From positions 1 to 64,000 of the forward strand of contig JAFSYY010000018.1 of assembly GCA_017455845.1 (NCBI GenBank): a stretch of DNA of 64,000 nucleotides, given 5' to 3'. Below the pieces are notes generated by a model, which was not told where the DNA came from, did no database searches, and worked only from the letters and a program-made list of their open reading frames with translations. Every line of letters begins with the position of its first letter. Within the stretch, counting starts at the first letter, position 1. Shown piece by piece: positions 26,106 to 33,155 of the stretch. Origin of the DNA: Prevotella sp. (lineage in GTDB: Bacteria; Bacteroidota; Bacteroidia; Bacteroidales; Bacteroidaceae). Both the position numbers and the translations under genes were made by a program.

Positions 26106-27479
26106 CTACATGGCCTGTTGTATGCGGTTCAGTTCATGGACGTAGGCCTTCAGTTCCTGGTCGGTGAGGGCAAACTGGCCGTCGACGGTCTGCGTGATGC
26201 GGTCTATGAGATATTGGTCATCAGGCGAGACACGCACATTCTGGCGGCGTATCTCGTCTTTTGTATATGCCAGTTTCTTGGCCAGCAGGCCGGTGTTGTC
26301 GTGTTCCTGCCAGTAGAGGGTGCCGATGAGTTGTACAAACTCCACGTTGCGGTTCTGCGGTTTCTCTATGACGGGCACCACACGCTGCCGCCTGCGCGAG
26401 GTGAAGCAGCAGAAGAGCAGGATGCCGAGCAGGGCCAGATAGAGTGCCCATCGCAGCGGCGGCTGTTTGAGGAACACATAGAACGGGCTGGACTCGGTCA
26501 TGGCCGTGCCGCTCATGAAACTCTCTGAGCGGATGACGGAATGATGCTTCAGCCTGTCCATCAGCCTGCCCTGCACCACGCTGCCGTTGCCGCTCACGGT
26601 CATGTAGTTGGTGAAGAGCAGGGGGGCCGACACAAGGATTATCTCACCCTTGTCTATGCGGAATGATATGGCGACAGGGTTAGTGATGATAGTGTCTTTG
26701 TCGGGCTGGATATATTCCATCAGCACTTCGGGCGAGGAAACGGATTCCGGCGGGGAAACCGCCGGACACGGACACTCTGGAAGGGAATCCGGGCTTTCCG
26801 GCGGGGAAACCGCCGGACACGGACACTCTGGAAGGGAATCCGGGCTTTCCGGCGGGGAAACCGCCGGACACGGACTCTCTGGAAGGGAATCCGGGCTTTC
26901 CGGCGGGGAAACCGCCGGACACGGACTCTCTTGGGGAGGTACGCTGTCCTTTTCAAGGCTCATGGTGCGCTCTATCAACTGGTCGTAGACGGGCATCAGC
27001 AGTTCGTGCTCTTCATAGCCGGCGGCGGGCATCCATTCCAGACGGCCTTTCTCAGGACGTTTGCCTGCCACATCCTTCAACTCAAAACGGTTGTTCCAGT
27101 GCCAGTCTATGCCCAGGGTATCGCACCACGGGGTGAGTTGAGTGGTAGCCACCATGATGGTGTGTCCGTCGCCTGCCAGTGTCATCAGCGTCTTCGCATC
27201 GCTCCACTCGGGGCCTTCCTCTGAAACGACGAGCAGCGACATGGGCTTTCGGAACACGCTATCGTGCTCCATCTGCCACAGGGTGCGCTTCTCAACAGTG
27301 TAGCCCAAGGGCATGGAGGCCTTCATCACACTGTCGAAGACCAGACATCCGAAAGGCTGCGGGTCGGTATGGCTGAACGTTGGCACCCACTCAAAGCGCC
27401 TGGGCATGCGATACTCGATGACCAGGATGACCACCAGCAGCAGGGTGACACCGATGACAAACCTGTTACGATTGCTCAT
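26106..27479 (-). CDS. DUF4350 domain protein carrying tandem palindrome repeats
   Basis: A 457-residue membrane protein: N-terminal membrane segment (about 8-22), DUF4350 domain (about 30-180 and beyond 250), a second membrane segment (about 337-355) and a cytoplasmic tail. DUF4350 proteins occur in MoxR-DUF58-DUF4129 clusters of unknown function. Residues about 182-245 are four copies of a 17-residue Pro/Ser-rich unit (SPCPAVSPPESPDSLPE) encoded by exact 51-bp repeats of the palindrome element. The start overlaps the DUF4129 stop by four bases, implying coupled translation. Confidence 0.82.
   Translation of the reverse strand: MSNRNRFVIGVTLLLVVILVIEYRMPRRFEWVPTFSHTDPQPFGCLVFDSVMKASMPLGYTVEKRTLWQMEHDSVFRKPMSLLVVSEEGPEWSDAKTLMTLAGDGHTIMVATTQLTPWCDTLGIDWHWNNRFELKDVAGKRPEKGRLEWMPAAGYEEHELLMPVYDQLIERTMSLEKDSVPPQESPCPAVSPPESPDSLPESPCPAVSPPESPDSLPECPCPAVSPPESPDSLPECPCPAVSPPESVSSPEVLMEYIQPDKDTIITNPVAISFRIDKGEIILVSAPLLFTNYMTVSGNGSVVQGRLMDRLKHHSVIRSESFMSGTAMTESSPFYVFLKQPPLRWALYLALLGILLFCCFTSRRRQRVVPVIEKPQNRNVEFVQLIGTLYWQEHDNTGLLAKKLAYTKDEIRRQNVRVSPDDQYLIDRITQTVDGQFALTDQELKAYVHELNRIQQAM
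26747..26932. repeat. Four copies of a 51-bp repeat built on the palindrome element
   Basis: Copies start at 26747, 26798, 26849 and 26900. Each carries CCGGCGGGGAAACCGCCGG, the tail ACACGGAC and a linker. The period is 17 codons, so the DUF4350 frame is preserved. Confidence 0.93.
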
Positions 27480-28165
27480 GGCTCACCTCCTTTCTTGGTG
27501 GTTTGGGCGTTTGGGGATACAGACGTTTGGGCGTTTGGGGATACAGCCGTTTGGCCGTTTGGGGTTACAGCCGTTTGGAGCATCACCTCTTTCTGCAGGG
27601 CCTTCATGCGGTCGAAGAGGTCGCTGGTGGCCTGATAGTTGCCATAGCGCACCTGAATGAAATGGCGCGACATATCCGAGAACGGCGCGATATCGGCCTG
27701 TCGCATATACTGAGCCGGCGTCCTTGACGGCTGCCAGTCTATCCGTCCTGTGTTTTGCAGGTGCAGCAGTGTCTGCAGATAGAGCAGCCGCACGGCCTGT
27801 CGATAGTCAGCGGCCTTCAGTGCCTTACTGATGTCCTTGTCGAAGTCCACGCCATAGATGGTGTCCTCTGTCACGTCATAGTCAAGGGCACCGTTTTTCT
27901 CGCCCTTGACAAAGAGTTTCGGCCGGAACCTCCAGTAGAGCCATAGGGCAAAGGCTACGACGAGAGCGCCCAGTATGAGCAGTGCCCAATAGGTGACGTC
28001 GCTGTCGAGCACCACGTCGAAGGTCTCATTGAGCCATTCGCTCACCACCTCGGCCAGCCATTCCAGCAGGTTCTGGCTACCACCGACGAGTTCGCGGTCG
28101 TAGTCATAGCGTGCGTCGTTGCGGAAGACGACTAACTGTGTGGAGTCTATCTGAAGGGTATCCAT
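27476..28165 (-). CDS. DUF4129 domain protein
   Basis: A 229-residue protein with one membrane segment (about 58-78, WALLILGALVVAFALWLYW) and a C-terminal DUF4129 domain (LQNTGRIDWQPSRTPAQYMRQ, then RYGNYQATSDLFDRM). DUF4129 is found in MoxR clusters and next to transglutaminase-like proteins; its activity is unknown. The last 28 residues are three copies of an octapeptide of the type NAQTSVSP, from a 24-bp tandem repeat, and look dispensable. Confidence 0.82.
   Translation of the reverse strand: MDTLQIDSTQLVVFRNDARYDYDRELVGGSQNLLEWLAEVVSEWLNETFDVVLDSDVTYWALLILGALVVAFALWLYWRFRPKLFVKGEKNGALDYDVTEDTIYGVDFDKDISKALKAADYRQAVRLLYLQTLLHLQNTGRIDWQPSRTPAQYMRQADIAPFSDMSRHFIQVRYGNYQATSDLFDRMKALQKEVMLQTAVTPNGQTAVSPNAQTSVSPNAQTTKKGGEP
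27501..27577. repeat. 24-bp tandem repeat at the 3' end of the DUF4129 gene
   Basis: Three full units begin GTTTGGGCGTTTGGGGATAC (third unit diverged), at 27501, 27525 and 27549, followed by a partial unit. The period is eight codons. Confidence 0.9.
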
Positions 28166-28172
28166 ATTTTCT

Positions 28173-28232
28173 TAAATGAGAAATGAGGAATGAGGAATGA
28201 GCAATGCCATGCGGCAGACCATTTCTCATTTA
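28173..28232. repeat. Heptamer inverted repeat without a gene, after the six-helix gene
   Basis: TAAATGAGAAATG (28173-28185) and its perfect inverted copy (28220-28232) enclose 34 bases. The left side is a run of AAATGAG/GAATGAG heptamers. It fills the gap between two genes of the MoxR cluster. Confidence 0.85.
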
Positions 28233-28234
28233 TA

Positions 28235-29206
28235 TCAAAAGTTATCGAACTCCTCGAAATGGTCGATCTTCTGTGCCACGCCCGCACCGTCGATCTTGTC
28301 GCAGGCATGGCCATACTGGATGGTGAGCGCCACGACAGTGATCATCTCGGCCAGGAAATAGCCCACACACTGGAAGATGCAGGTGATATACTGTATGAAG
28401 GTGAAGATGAAGGTGTTGAAGAACGTACCCTCGAGGTCGTTGCTCATCGTGAGCACCATCTTGATCATCGACAGCAGATACCAGGGCATCATGGTGAACG
28501 TCTCTATGACGCTGGTGACGATGCCGACGACAAACATCACGGCGAAGATGCCGCCCCACGTGGCAAAACCCAGCCGGAAAGCCTTGGCAAAGGCGGGGAT
28601 GACACCTATGCGGTCTTCCATGAGATAGATGGGCGTGACCAGCGTGACCGGTATAATCAGCACTATCAGCACCGCATACAACAGGACGAGGGACAGGAAG
28701 CCCAGCACCTTGCTGATCCAGAACATCAGCCCGACGGGTATCAGCAGGACGAGGACAGCGGCAATGCCGAGCAGAACACTCATGACCATCAGCACTGCAC
28801 TGCGCTTCATGCAGTAGAACAGTTCGGGCTTCATCTCGTCGAACGTCAGGTCCTGTAGCCGCTGCGGCCGTTTGTCATACAGCCGTATCATGCAGAACAC
28901 CAGTGCGGCCAGGACGACATACGACGCCAGCGACACCACGACGGCGCCTAAGGTAGAGAGGCCAAACGACAGCGTATTGAAGTCGAGCCCCGACCCTAAG
29001 TTCTCGAGAGCCATGATGAGCGACAGATAGCCGTTCCAGAAATGGTTGACGAAGAATGCCATGATGATACTGACGGGCAGCATGACGTAGATGAGATACT
29101 TCAGCAACGGCCGCCAGTTCTCCCTGATGAAGTTAAACGTGTCGGTGAGTTTGTCTGAGAAGGTACGCGTGCGGTAGATCTCAATCTTGGGTAAAAGGAT
29201 TTGCAT
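28235..29206 (-). CDS. Conserved six-helix membrane protein of the MoxR cluster
   Basis: A 323-residue protein with about six membrane helices (for example LKYLIYVMLPVSIIMAFFV, LVLLYAVLIVLIIPVTLV and FAVMFVVGIVTSVIETF). It resembles membrane domains of unknown function found beside SpoIIM and MoxR genes in Bacteroidota. No catalytic motif is seen. It overlaps the end of the spoIIM gene by 26 bases, which suggests translational coupling. Confidence 0.7.
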   Translation of the reverse strand: MQILLPKIEIYRTRTFSDKLTDTFNFIRENWRPLLKYLIYVMLPVSIIMAFFVNHFWNGYLSLIMALENLGSGLDFNTLSFGLSTLGAVVVSLASYVVLAALVFCMIRLYDKRPQRLQDLTFDEMKPELFYCMKRSAVLMVMSVLLGIAAVLVLLIPVGLMFWISKVLGFLSLVLLYAVLIVLIIPVTLVTPIYLMEDRIGVIPAFAKAFRLGFATWGGIFAVMFVVGIVTSVIETFTMMPWYLLSMIKMVLTMSNDLEGTFFNTFIFTFIQYITCIFQCVGYFLAEMITVVALTIQYGHACDKIDGAGVAQKIDHFEEFDNF

Positions 29207-30155
29207 GGTTACGATTTCTTAAATATGGTAAAACAATATAGTAATATACAATGAATGTTGCCGACAGCAGGATGACGGCCAGCCGGAAGGCATCGGGATA
29301 TTCTGTGTGGCGCGTCAGAAAACTCTCTATGAAGCCGGCAATACAAAAGAGGGGCACGGTGCCGATGACTATCTTCAGACCCCGCTTGGCCCCGCGCCGG
29401 AAGGAGTAGAGGCGGCTGTAGGTGCCGGGAAAGAGCCAGCCGTTGCCGATGGCGATGCCTGCCGCTCCGGCCACGATGATGGCCGAGATCTCGAGCGTGC
29501 CGTGCAGCCAGATGGCCAGTGCCGAGTCCCACAGCAGGCCATGCTGGGCGAAGAAGGTCTGGAAGGCCCCTATCATGATGCCGTTCTGGAAGAGCACGAA
29601 GCCCGTGGCAAAACTGGTGAGCAGGCCCGAGGCAAAGGCCATGAACGACACCTTTATATTATTAGTGGTGATGCCCACGAACATCAGCCCTTCGGGACTG
29701 CCGTCATAGACACCCATCGGGTTGCCGTTCGCGATATTGTCGAGCGTCATCTCCACATAGCCGTTGCCCAGGATAAGGCGCGAGAACTCCGGGTCGATCA
29801 TCTGCGACACCATCCCCACCAGTGCGCTTACCAGGAAGATGATAAACGACAGGCGCAGTTCCTTGCGGGCATCCCACATGGTCTGCGGCACCTCCTGTGT
29901 CCAGAAGGTGACGATGCGCGACCACCTCTCGCGCTTGTTGCGGTAGATGTTGTTGTGGATGGCCGAGGCCAGGTTGTTCAGGTAGAGCGTGATGCGCGAC
30001 CGTGGATAGTGGGTCTGCGAGAACGCCAGGTCGGAGGTAACGTCGATATAGGCATCGGCCATCTCGTCGGGCGTAGAGAGTCGGGGACTCTCTGCCACCG
30101 TCTCGTAGCCGCGCCATTTCTCCAGGTTCTGCCTGATAAACGTTACTTCCTTCAT
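29181..30155 (-). CDS. Stage II sporulation protein M-like membrane protein
   Basis: A 324-residue SpoIIM-family protein: a soluble N-terminal region (1-110) and about six membrane helices, with the conserved NNIKVSFMAFASGLLTSFATG and AIWLHGTLEISAIIVAGAAG segments. The name comes from Bacillus; this lineage does not sporulate, and here the protein is the first member of a MoxR cluster of unknown function. A -7 element lies at 30178-30185. Confidence 0.85.
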   Translation of the reverse strand: MKEVTFIRQNLEKWRGYETVAESPRLSTPDEMADAYIDVTSDLAFSQTHYPRSRITLYLNNLASAIHNNIYRNKRERWSRIVTFWTQEVPQTMWDARKELRLSFIIFLVSALVGMVSQMIDPEFSRLILGNGYVEMTLDNIANGNPMGVYDGSPEGLMFVGITTNNIKVSFMAFASGLLTSFATGFVLFQNGIMIGAFQTFFAQHGLLWDSALAIWLHGTLEISAIIVAGAAGIAIGNGWLFPGTYSRLYSFRRGAKRGLKIVIGTVPLFCIAGFIESFLTRHTEYPDAFRLAVILLSATFIVYYYIVLPYLRNRNHANPFTQD

Positions 30156-30177
30156 GCCTTACAAGCGGTTGATGGTG

Positions 30178-30185
30178 CAAAGGTA
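30178..30185 (-). promoter_or_regulatory. -7 promoter element of the spoIIM-moxR operon
   Basis: TACCTTTG on the minus strand, 22 bases before the start codon at 30155; divergent from the DUF58 promoter. Confidence 0.75.
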
Positions 30186-30259
30186 GTGTAAATATGACAA
30201 AAAACCAAAGGAATCCCGCTTTTTTCAGCATTTTTCTTTGCGTTTTGAAAATTAGTGCG

Positions 30260-30267
30260 TACCTTTG
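30260..30267 (+). promoter_or_regulatory. -7 promoter element of the DUF58 gene
   Basis: TACCTTTG with TTTG at 30237-30240 about 20 bases before it; 19 bases upstream of ATG 30287. It lies inside the longer open frame, which excludes the upstream start at 30194. Confidence 0.75.
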
Positions 30268-30286
30268 CGACCTGTCACAGAAGGAA

Positions 30287-31639
30287 ATGTACCTGAATAA
30301 ACGATTCTACTACATCCTCATGGCCGTTATCCTGACCATCGCCTTGGGATATGCCGTGAAGCCGCTGTTCACCGTCGGCCGCATCATGCTGTTGCTACTG
30401 GCCGTGGCTGTCGTGGCCGACATCGCCCTGCTATGGAGCAGGAGAGGCATCAACGCCTTCCGCACGCTCTCACCGCGCTTCTCCAACGGCGACGACAACC
30501 CCGTGAGCATACGGCTGGAGAGCAACTACCCCTTTGCGGTGCATGCCGAGGTCATCGACGAGGTGCCCGTGGTGTTCCAGCGGCGCGACATCCTGTTCAA
30601 GGTGCCTGTGCGCAGACGGGGCGAGGCCACCGTCACGTATAACCTGTGCCCCACAGAGCGCGGCATCTATGGCTTCGGCCATGTGCGCGTGTTTGTCAGC
30701 ACGAGGATGGGGCTGGCGCAGCGACGCTTCACCTGCTGCGAGCAGCAGGACGTGAAGGTCTACCCATCGTACCTGATGCTGCGCCAGTATGAACTGCTGG
30801 CCATGAGCAACAACCTCACGGAGATGGGCATCAAACGCATACGGCGCATTGGCCATAACACCGACTTTGAACAGATCAAGGACTATGTCGTTGGCGACGA
30901 CTACCGCACCATCAACTGGCGGGCCACGGCACGCCGCCATCAACTCCTGGTCAACGTCTACCAGGAGGAGCGTTCACAGCAGGTCTTCTCGGTTATCGAC
31001 AAAGGGCGCATGATGCAACAGGCGTTTGCTGTTCACGATGGCAACAGGATGACGCTCCTGGACTATGCCATCAATGCCGCCCTGGTGCTCAGTTACGTGG
31101 CCGTGAACAAACAGGACAAGGCGGGCCTCGTGACCTTCAGCGACCATTTCGAGACGTTTATACCGGCATCGCGAAAGTCGGGGCAGATGCAGACGCTGCA
31201 GGAGGCCCTCTATGCCGAGCACACACAGTTTGGCGAGACCGACTATTCGGCGCTCCTGGCCGGACTGTCACGCCACGTCACACACCGCGCACTGCTCATC
31301 CTCTTCACCTCGTTCACCTCGATGGCAGCCCTCCGCCGACAGTTGCAGTATCTGCGCCAACTGGCCAGCAGGCACCGCCTCCTCGTGGTGTTCTTCGAGG
31401 ACGAAGAACTGGCGTCGCTCACCTCCCACCCTGCCACCACTCCCGGCGGTTCTCCGTCGGGCACCTCTAAGCCAACCACCGAGCAGGTCTACCAGCACGT
31501 CATTGCCGAGAAATTTGCCTACGAGCAGCGTCTCATCGTACAGACGCTCCGTCAGTATGGCATCCAGTCGCTGCTCACCACGCCGCAAAACCTCTCCATC
31601 GATGTCATCAACAAATACCTGGAGATCAAGTCAAGATAA
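30287..31639 (+). CDS. DUF58 domain protein
   Basis: A 450-residue protein with two N-terminal membrane helices (about 6-45), a beta-rich region, and the DUF58 motif DYVVGDDYRTINWRATARRHQLLVNVYQEE at about 203-232, followed by a von Willebrand-like fold. DUF58 proteins are probable clients of MoxR ATPases. The start at 30287 was chosen from the promoter position and an AGAAGGA ribosome-binding sequence just upstream. It is divergent from the MoxR-containing operon. Confidence 0.86.
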   Translation: MYLNKRFYYILMAVILTIALGYAVKPLFTVGRIMLLLLAVAVVADIALLWSRRGINAFRTLSPRFSNGDDNPVSIRLESNYPFAVHAEVIDEVPVVFQRRDILFKVPVRRRGEATVTYNLCPTERGIYGFGHVRVFVSTRMGLAQRRFTCCEQQDVKVYPSYLMLRQYELLAMSNNLTEMGIKRIRRIGHNTDFEQIKDYVVGDDYRTINWRATARRHQLLVNVYQEERSQQVFSVIDKGRMMQQAFAVHDGNRMTLLDYAINAALVLSYVAVNKQDKAGLVTFSDHFETFIPASRKSGQMQTLQEALYAEHTQFGETDYSALLAGLSRHVTHRALLILFTSFTSMAALRRQLQYLRQLASRHRLLVVFFEDEELASLTSHPATTPGGSPSGTSKPTTEQVYQHVIAEKFAYEQRLIVQTLRQYGIQSLLTTPQNLSIDVINKYLEIKSR

Positions 31640-31651
31640 CAGACTCTCAGG

Positions 31652-32662
31652 TCATTTCACCTCCCAGATGTCGTTGGTCTCGAGGAGTTCGGAGAAGTTA
31701 TGGTACTTCTTCTGGGCCGAGACCTCGGCAATCTGTGCATAGACGGCATCGTTGTAGGTGGGAGCCTCCACGTCGCGGATCACGCCGAGGGCTATGGGGA
31801 AGCCGTCCTCGGGGCTCATCATGGCGAGTTTCAACTGCAGGGTGTTATCCTCGCAGTGGGCATCATGCACGAGCACGTCGTCGAGGGTGTAGCCATCCTG
31901 ACCTATGGTGACCACCTTCAGCCCGAAGCCCTGCTGCACCAGGCCATACTCGTTGTTCTCGCCAAAGACCAGTTTCTCGCCGTGGCGCACGTAGATGGCG
32001 TTCTTCTTACGGCCCTCGTTGTTATACACCACGTCGTGGCAGTGGTCGTTGAAGATGACGCAGTTCTGCAGCACCTCGGTCACCGAGGCACCCTTGTGCT
32101 CGTAGGCGGCCTTCAGCACCTCCACAGTTCCCTTGGCATCGGTAGCCACGCAACGGGCGAAGAAATGGCCGCGGGCGCCGAAGCACAACTCAGCGGGACG
32201 GAACGGGTCCTCGACGGTGCCGTAGGGGCTCGACTTGCTGACGAAGCCACGGGGCGACGTAGGCGAGTACTGTCCCTTGGTCAGTCCGTAGATGCGGTTG
32301 TTCAACAGAATCATGTTCAGGTCGATGTTACGGCGGTTGGCATGGATGAAATGGTTGCCACCGATAGCCAGTCCGTCGCCGTCGCCACTGACCTGCCATA
32401 CGGTGAGGTCGGGGTTGGCCACCTTCGCACCGGTGGCGATGGCGGCGGCACGGCCGTGGATGGTGTTCATGCCATACGTGGCCATGTAATGCGGCAGACG
32501 GCTCGAACAGCCTATACCGCTGATAACTGCGACGTTCTCTGGGGCTACGCCAATCTCGGCCATAGCCTTATGGAGGGAAGCCAGGAAGAAGTGGTCACCA
32601 CAACCTGGACACCACCTCGGCTGGCCCTTCTTATAATCTTGTGTACTGTAACTCATATTCAT
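31652..32662 (-). CDS. korB: 2-oxoacid:ferredoxin oxidoreductase, beta subunit
   Basis: A 336-residue thiamine-diphosphate subunit of a 2-oxoacid (probably 2-oxoglutarate) oxidoreductase, which decarboxylates the acid to an acyl-CoA and passes electrons to ferredoxin. The CPGCGDHFFL motif near the N-terminus and the ThDP segment GDGDGLAIGGNHFIHANRRN are clear. Its partner korA lies upstream, but a GxxExxY gene separates the two. Substrate choice between pyruvate and 2-oxoglutarate cannot be fixed by motif alone. Confidence 0.88.
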   Translation of the reverse strand: MNMSYSTQDYKKGQPRWCPGCGDHFFLASLHKAMAEIGVAPENVAVISGIGCSSRLPHYMATYGMNTIHGRAAAIATGAKVANPDLTVWQVSGDGDGLAIGGNHFIHANRRNIDLNMILLNNRIYGLTKGQYSPTSPRGFVSKSSPYGTVEDPFRPAELCFGARGHFFARCVATDAKGTVEVLKAAYEHKGASVTEVLQNCVIFNDHCHDVVYNNEGRKKNAIYVRHGEKLVFGENNEYGLVQQGFGLKVVTIGQDGYTLDDVLVHDAHCEDNTLQLKLAMMSPEDGFPIALGVIRDVEAPTYNDAVYAQIAEVSAQKKYHNFSELLETNDIWEVK

Positions 32663-32674
32663 TTTCTTTTTTTT

Positions 32675-32715
32675 ACAAAGATTGAAAGATTTTGAAGATT
32701 TAAATTTTGAGGGTT
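32675..32715 (-). repeat. Left arm of cassette C (GxxExxY)
   Basis: ACAAAGATTGAAAGATTTTG followed by AAGATTTAAATTTTGAGGG; an inverted, diverged copy lies at 33103-33149 on the other side of the GxxExxY gene. Confidence 0.75.
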
Positions 32716-32719
32716 ATGA

Positions 32720-33097
32720 TTATTGCCGAATGTTATAACGTTCGTATTTCAGTGAAGTTTCGCCGAAATTCAGGAGTAAGGCTATCTGACAACCAGCCAC
32801 CTTTGCATAATTCATGGCTTGAGCACGAAAAACATTCTCCAGTTCCTTAACGGCTTTTAGTTCCACGATGATTTGTTCATAGCATATAAAGTCAGGTACA
32901 AACGATGATTTCAGTACCACTCCTCTGTATGTGGCATGTAGTGGATATTCGCGTTTATAAGGAATCTGTCGGCGTTGTAGTTCAACTTCGAGAGCGTCTT
33001 GGTACACTTTTTCGGTAAAGCCGCACCCGAGTTCACGGTGAACAGTCATTGCCGCACCTATTATCTCATGTGTCTCTACTCCACTTGTGCAAACCAT
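32720..33097 (-). CDS. GxxExxY family protein
   Basis: A 125-residue protein of the GxxExxY family (GCGFTEKVYQDAL), with the nuclease-like core VVLKSSFVPDFICYEQIIVELKAVKEL, resembling PD-(D/E)xK folds; its function is unproven. The ATG at 33097 is preferred over an upstream TTG. It is more AT-rich than its neighbours and sits between korA and korB, subunits of one enzyme, enclosed by inverted A/T-rich repeats. It reads in the same direction, so the kor transcript may continue through it. Confidence 0.88.
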   Translation of the reverse strand: MVCTSGVETHEIIGAAMTVHRELGCGFTEKVYQDALEVELQRRQIPYKREYPLHATYRGVVLKSSFVPDFICYEQIIVELKAVKELENVFRAQAMNYAKVAGCQIALLLNFGETSLKYERYNIRQ

Positions 33098-33102
33098 AGA
33101 AC

Positions 33103-33149
33103 TCAAAATCTTTTAAACCTCAAAATCTTTTAAATCTTTAAATCTTTGT
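33103..33149 (-). repeat. Right arm of cassette C (GxxExxY)
   Basis: CAAAATCTTTTAAACCT is repeated with change, then AAATCTTT units run up to AATCTTTGT. The reverse complement starts ACAAAGATTTAAAGATTT, aligning with the left arm. Confidence 0.75.
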
Positions 33150-33155
33150 TCTCAT

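Noticed and set aside
26680..26956. Frames opposite the DUF4350 repeats
   Set aside because: They translate the 51-bp palindrome repeats and have no homology or start signals.
29181..30155. Sporulation function for SpoIIM (and the SpoIIE-like phosphatase)
   Set aside because: The names come from Bacillus; no other sporulation gene is present and the context is a MoxR cluster.
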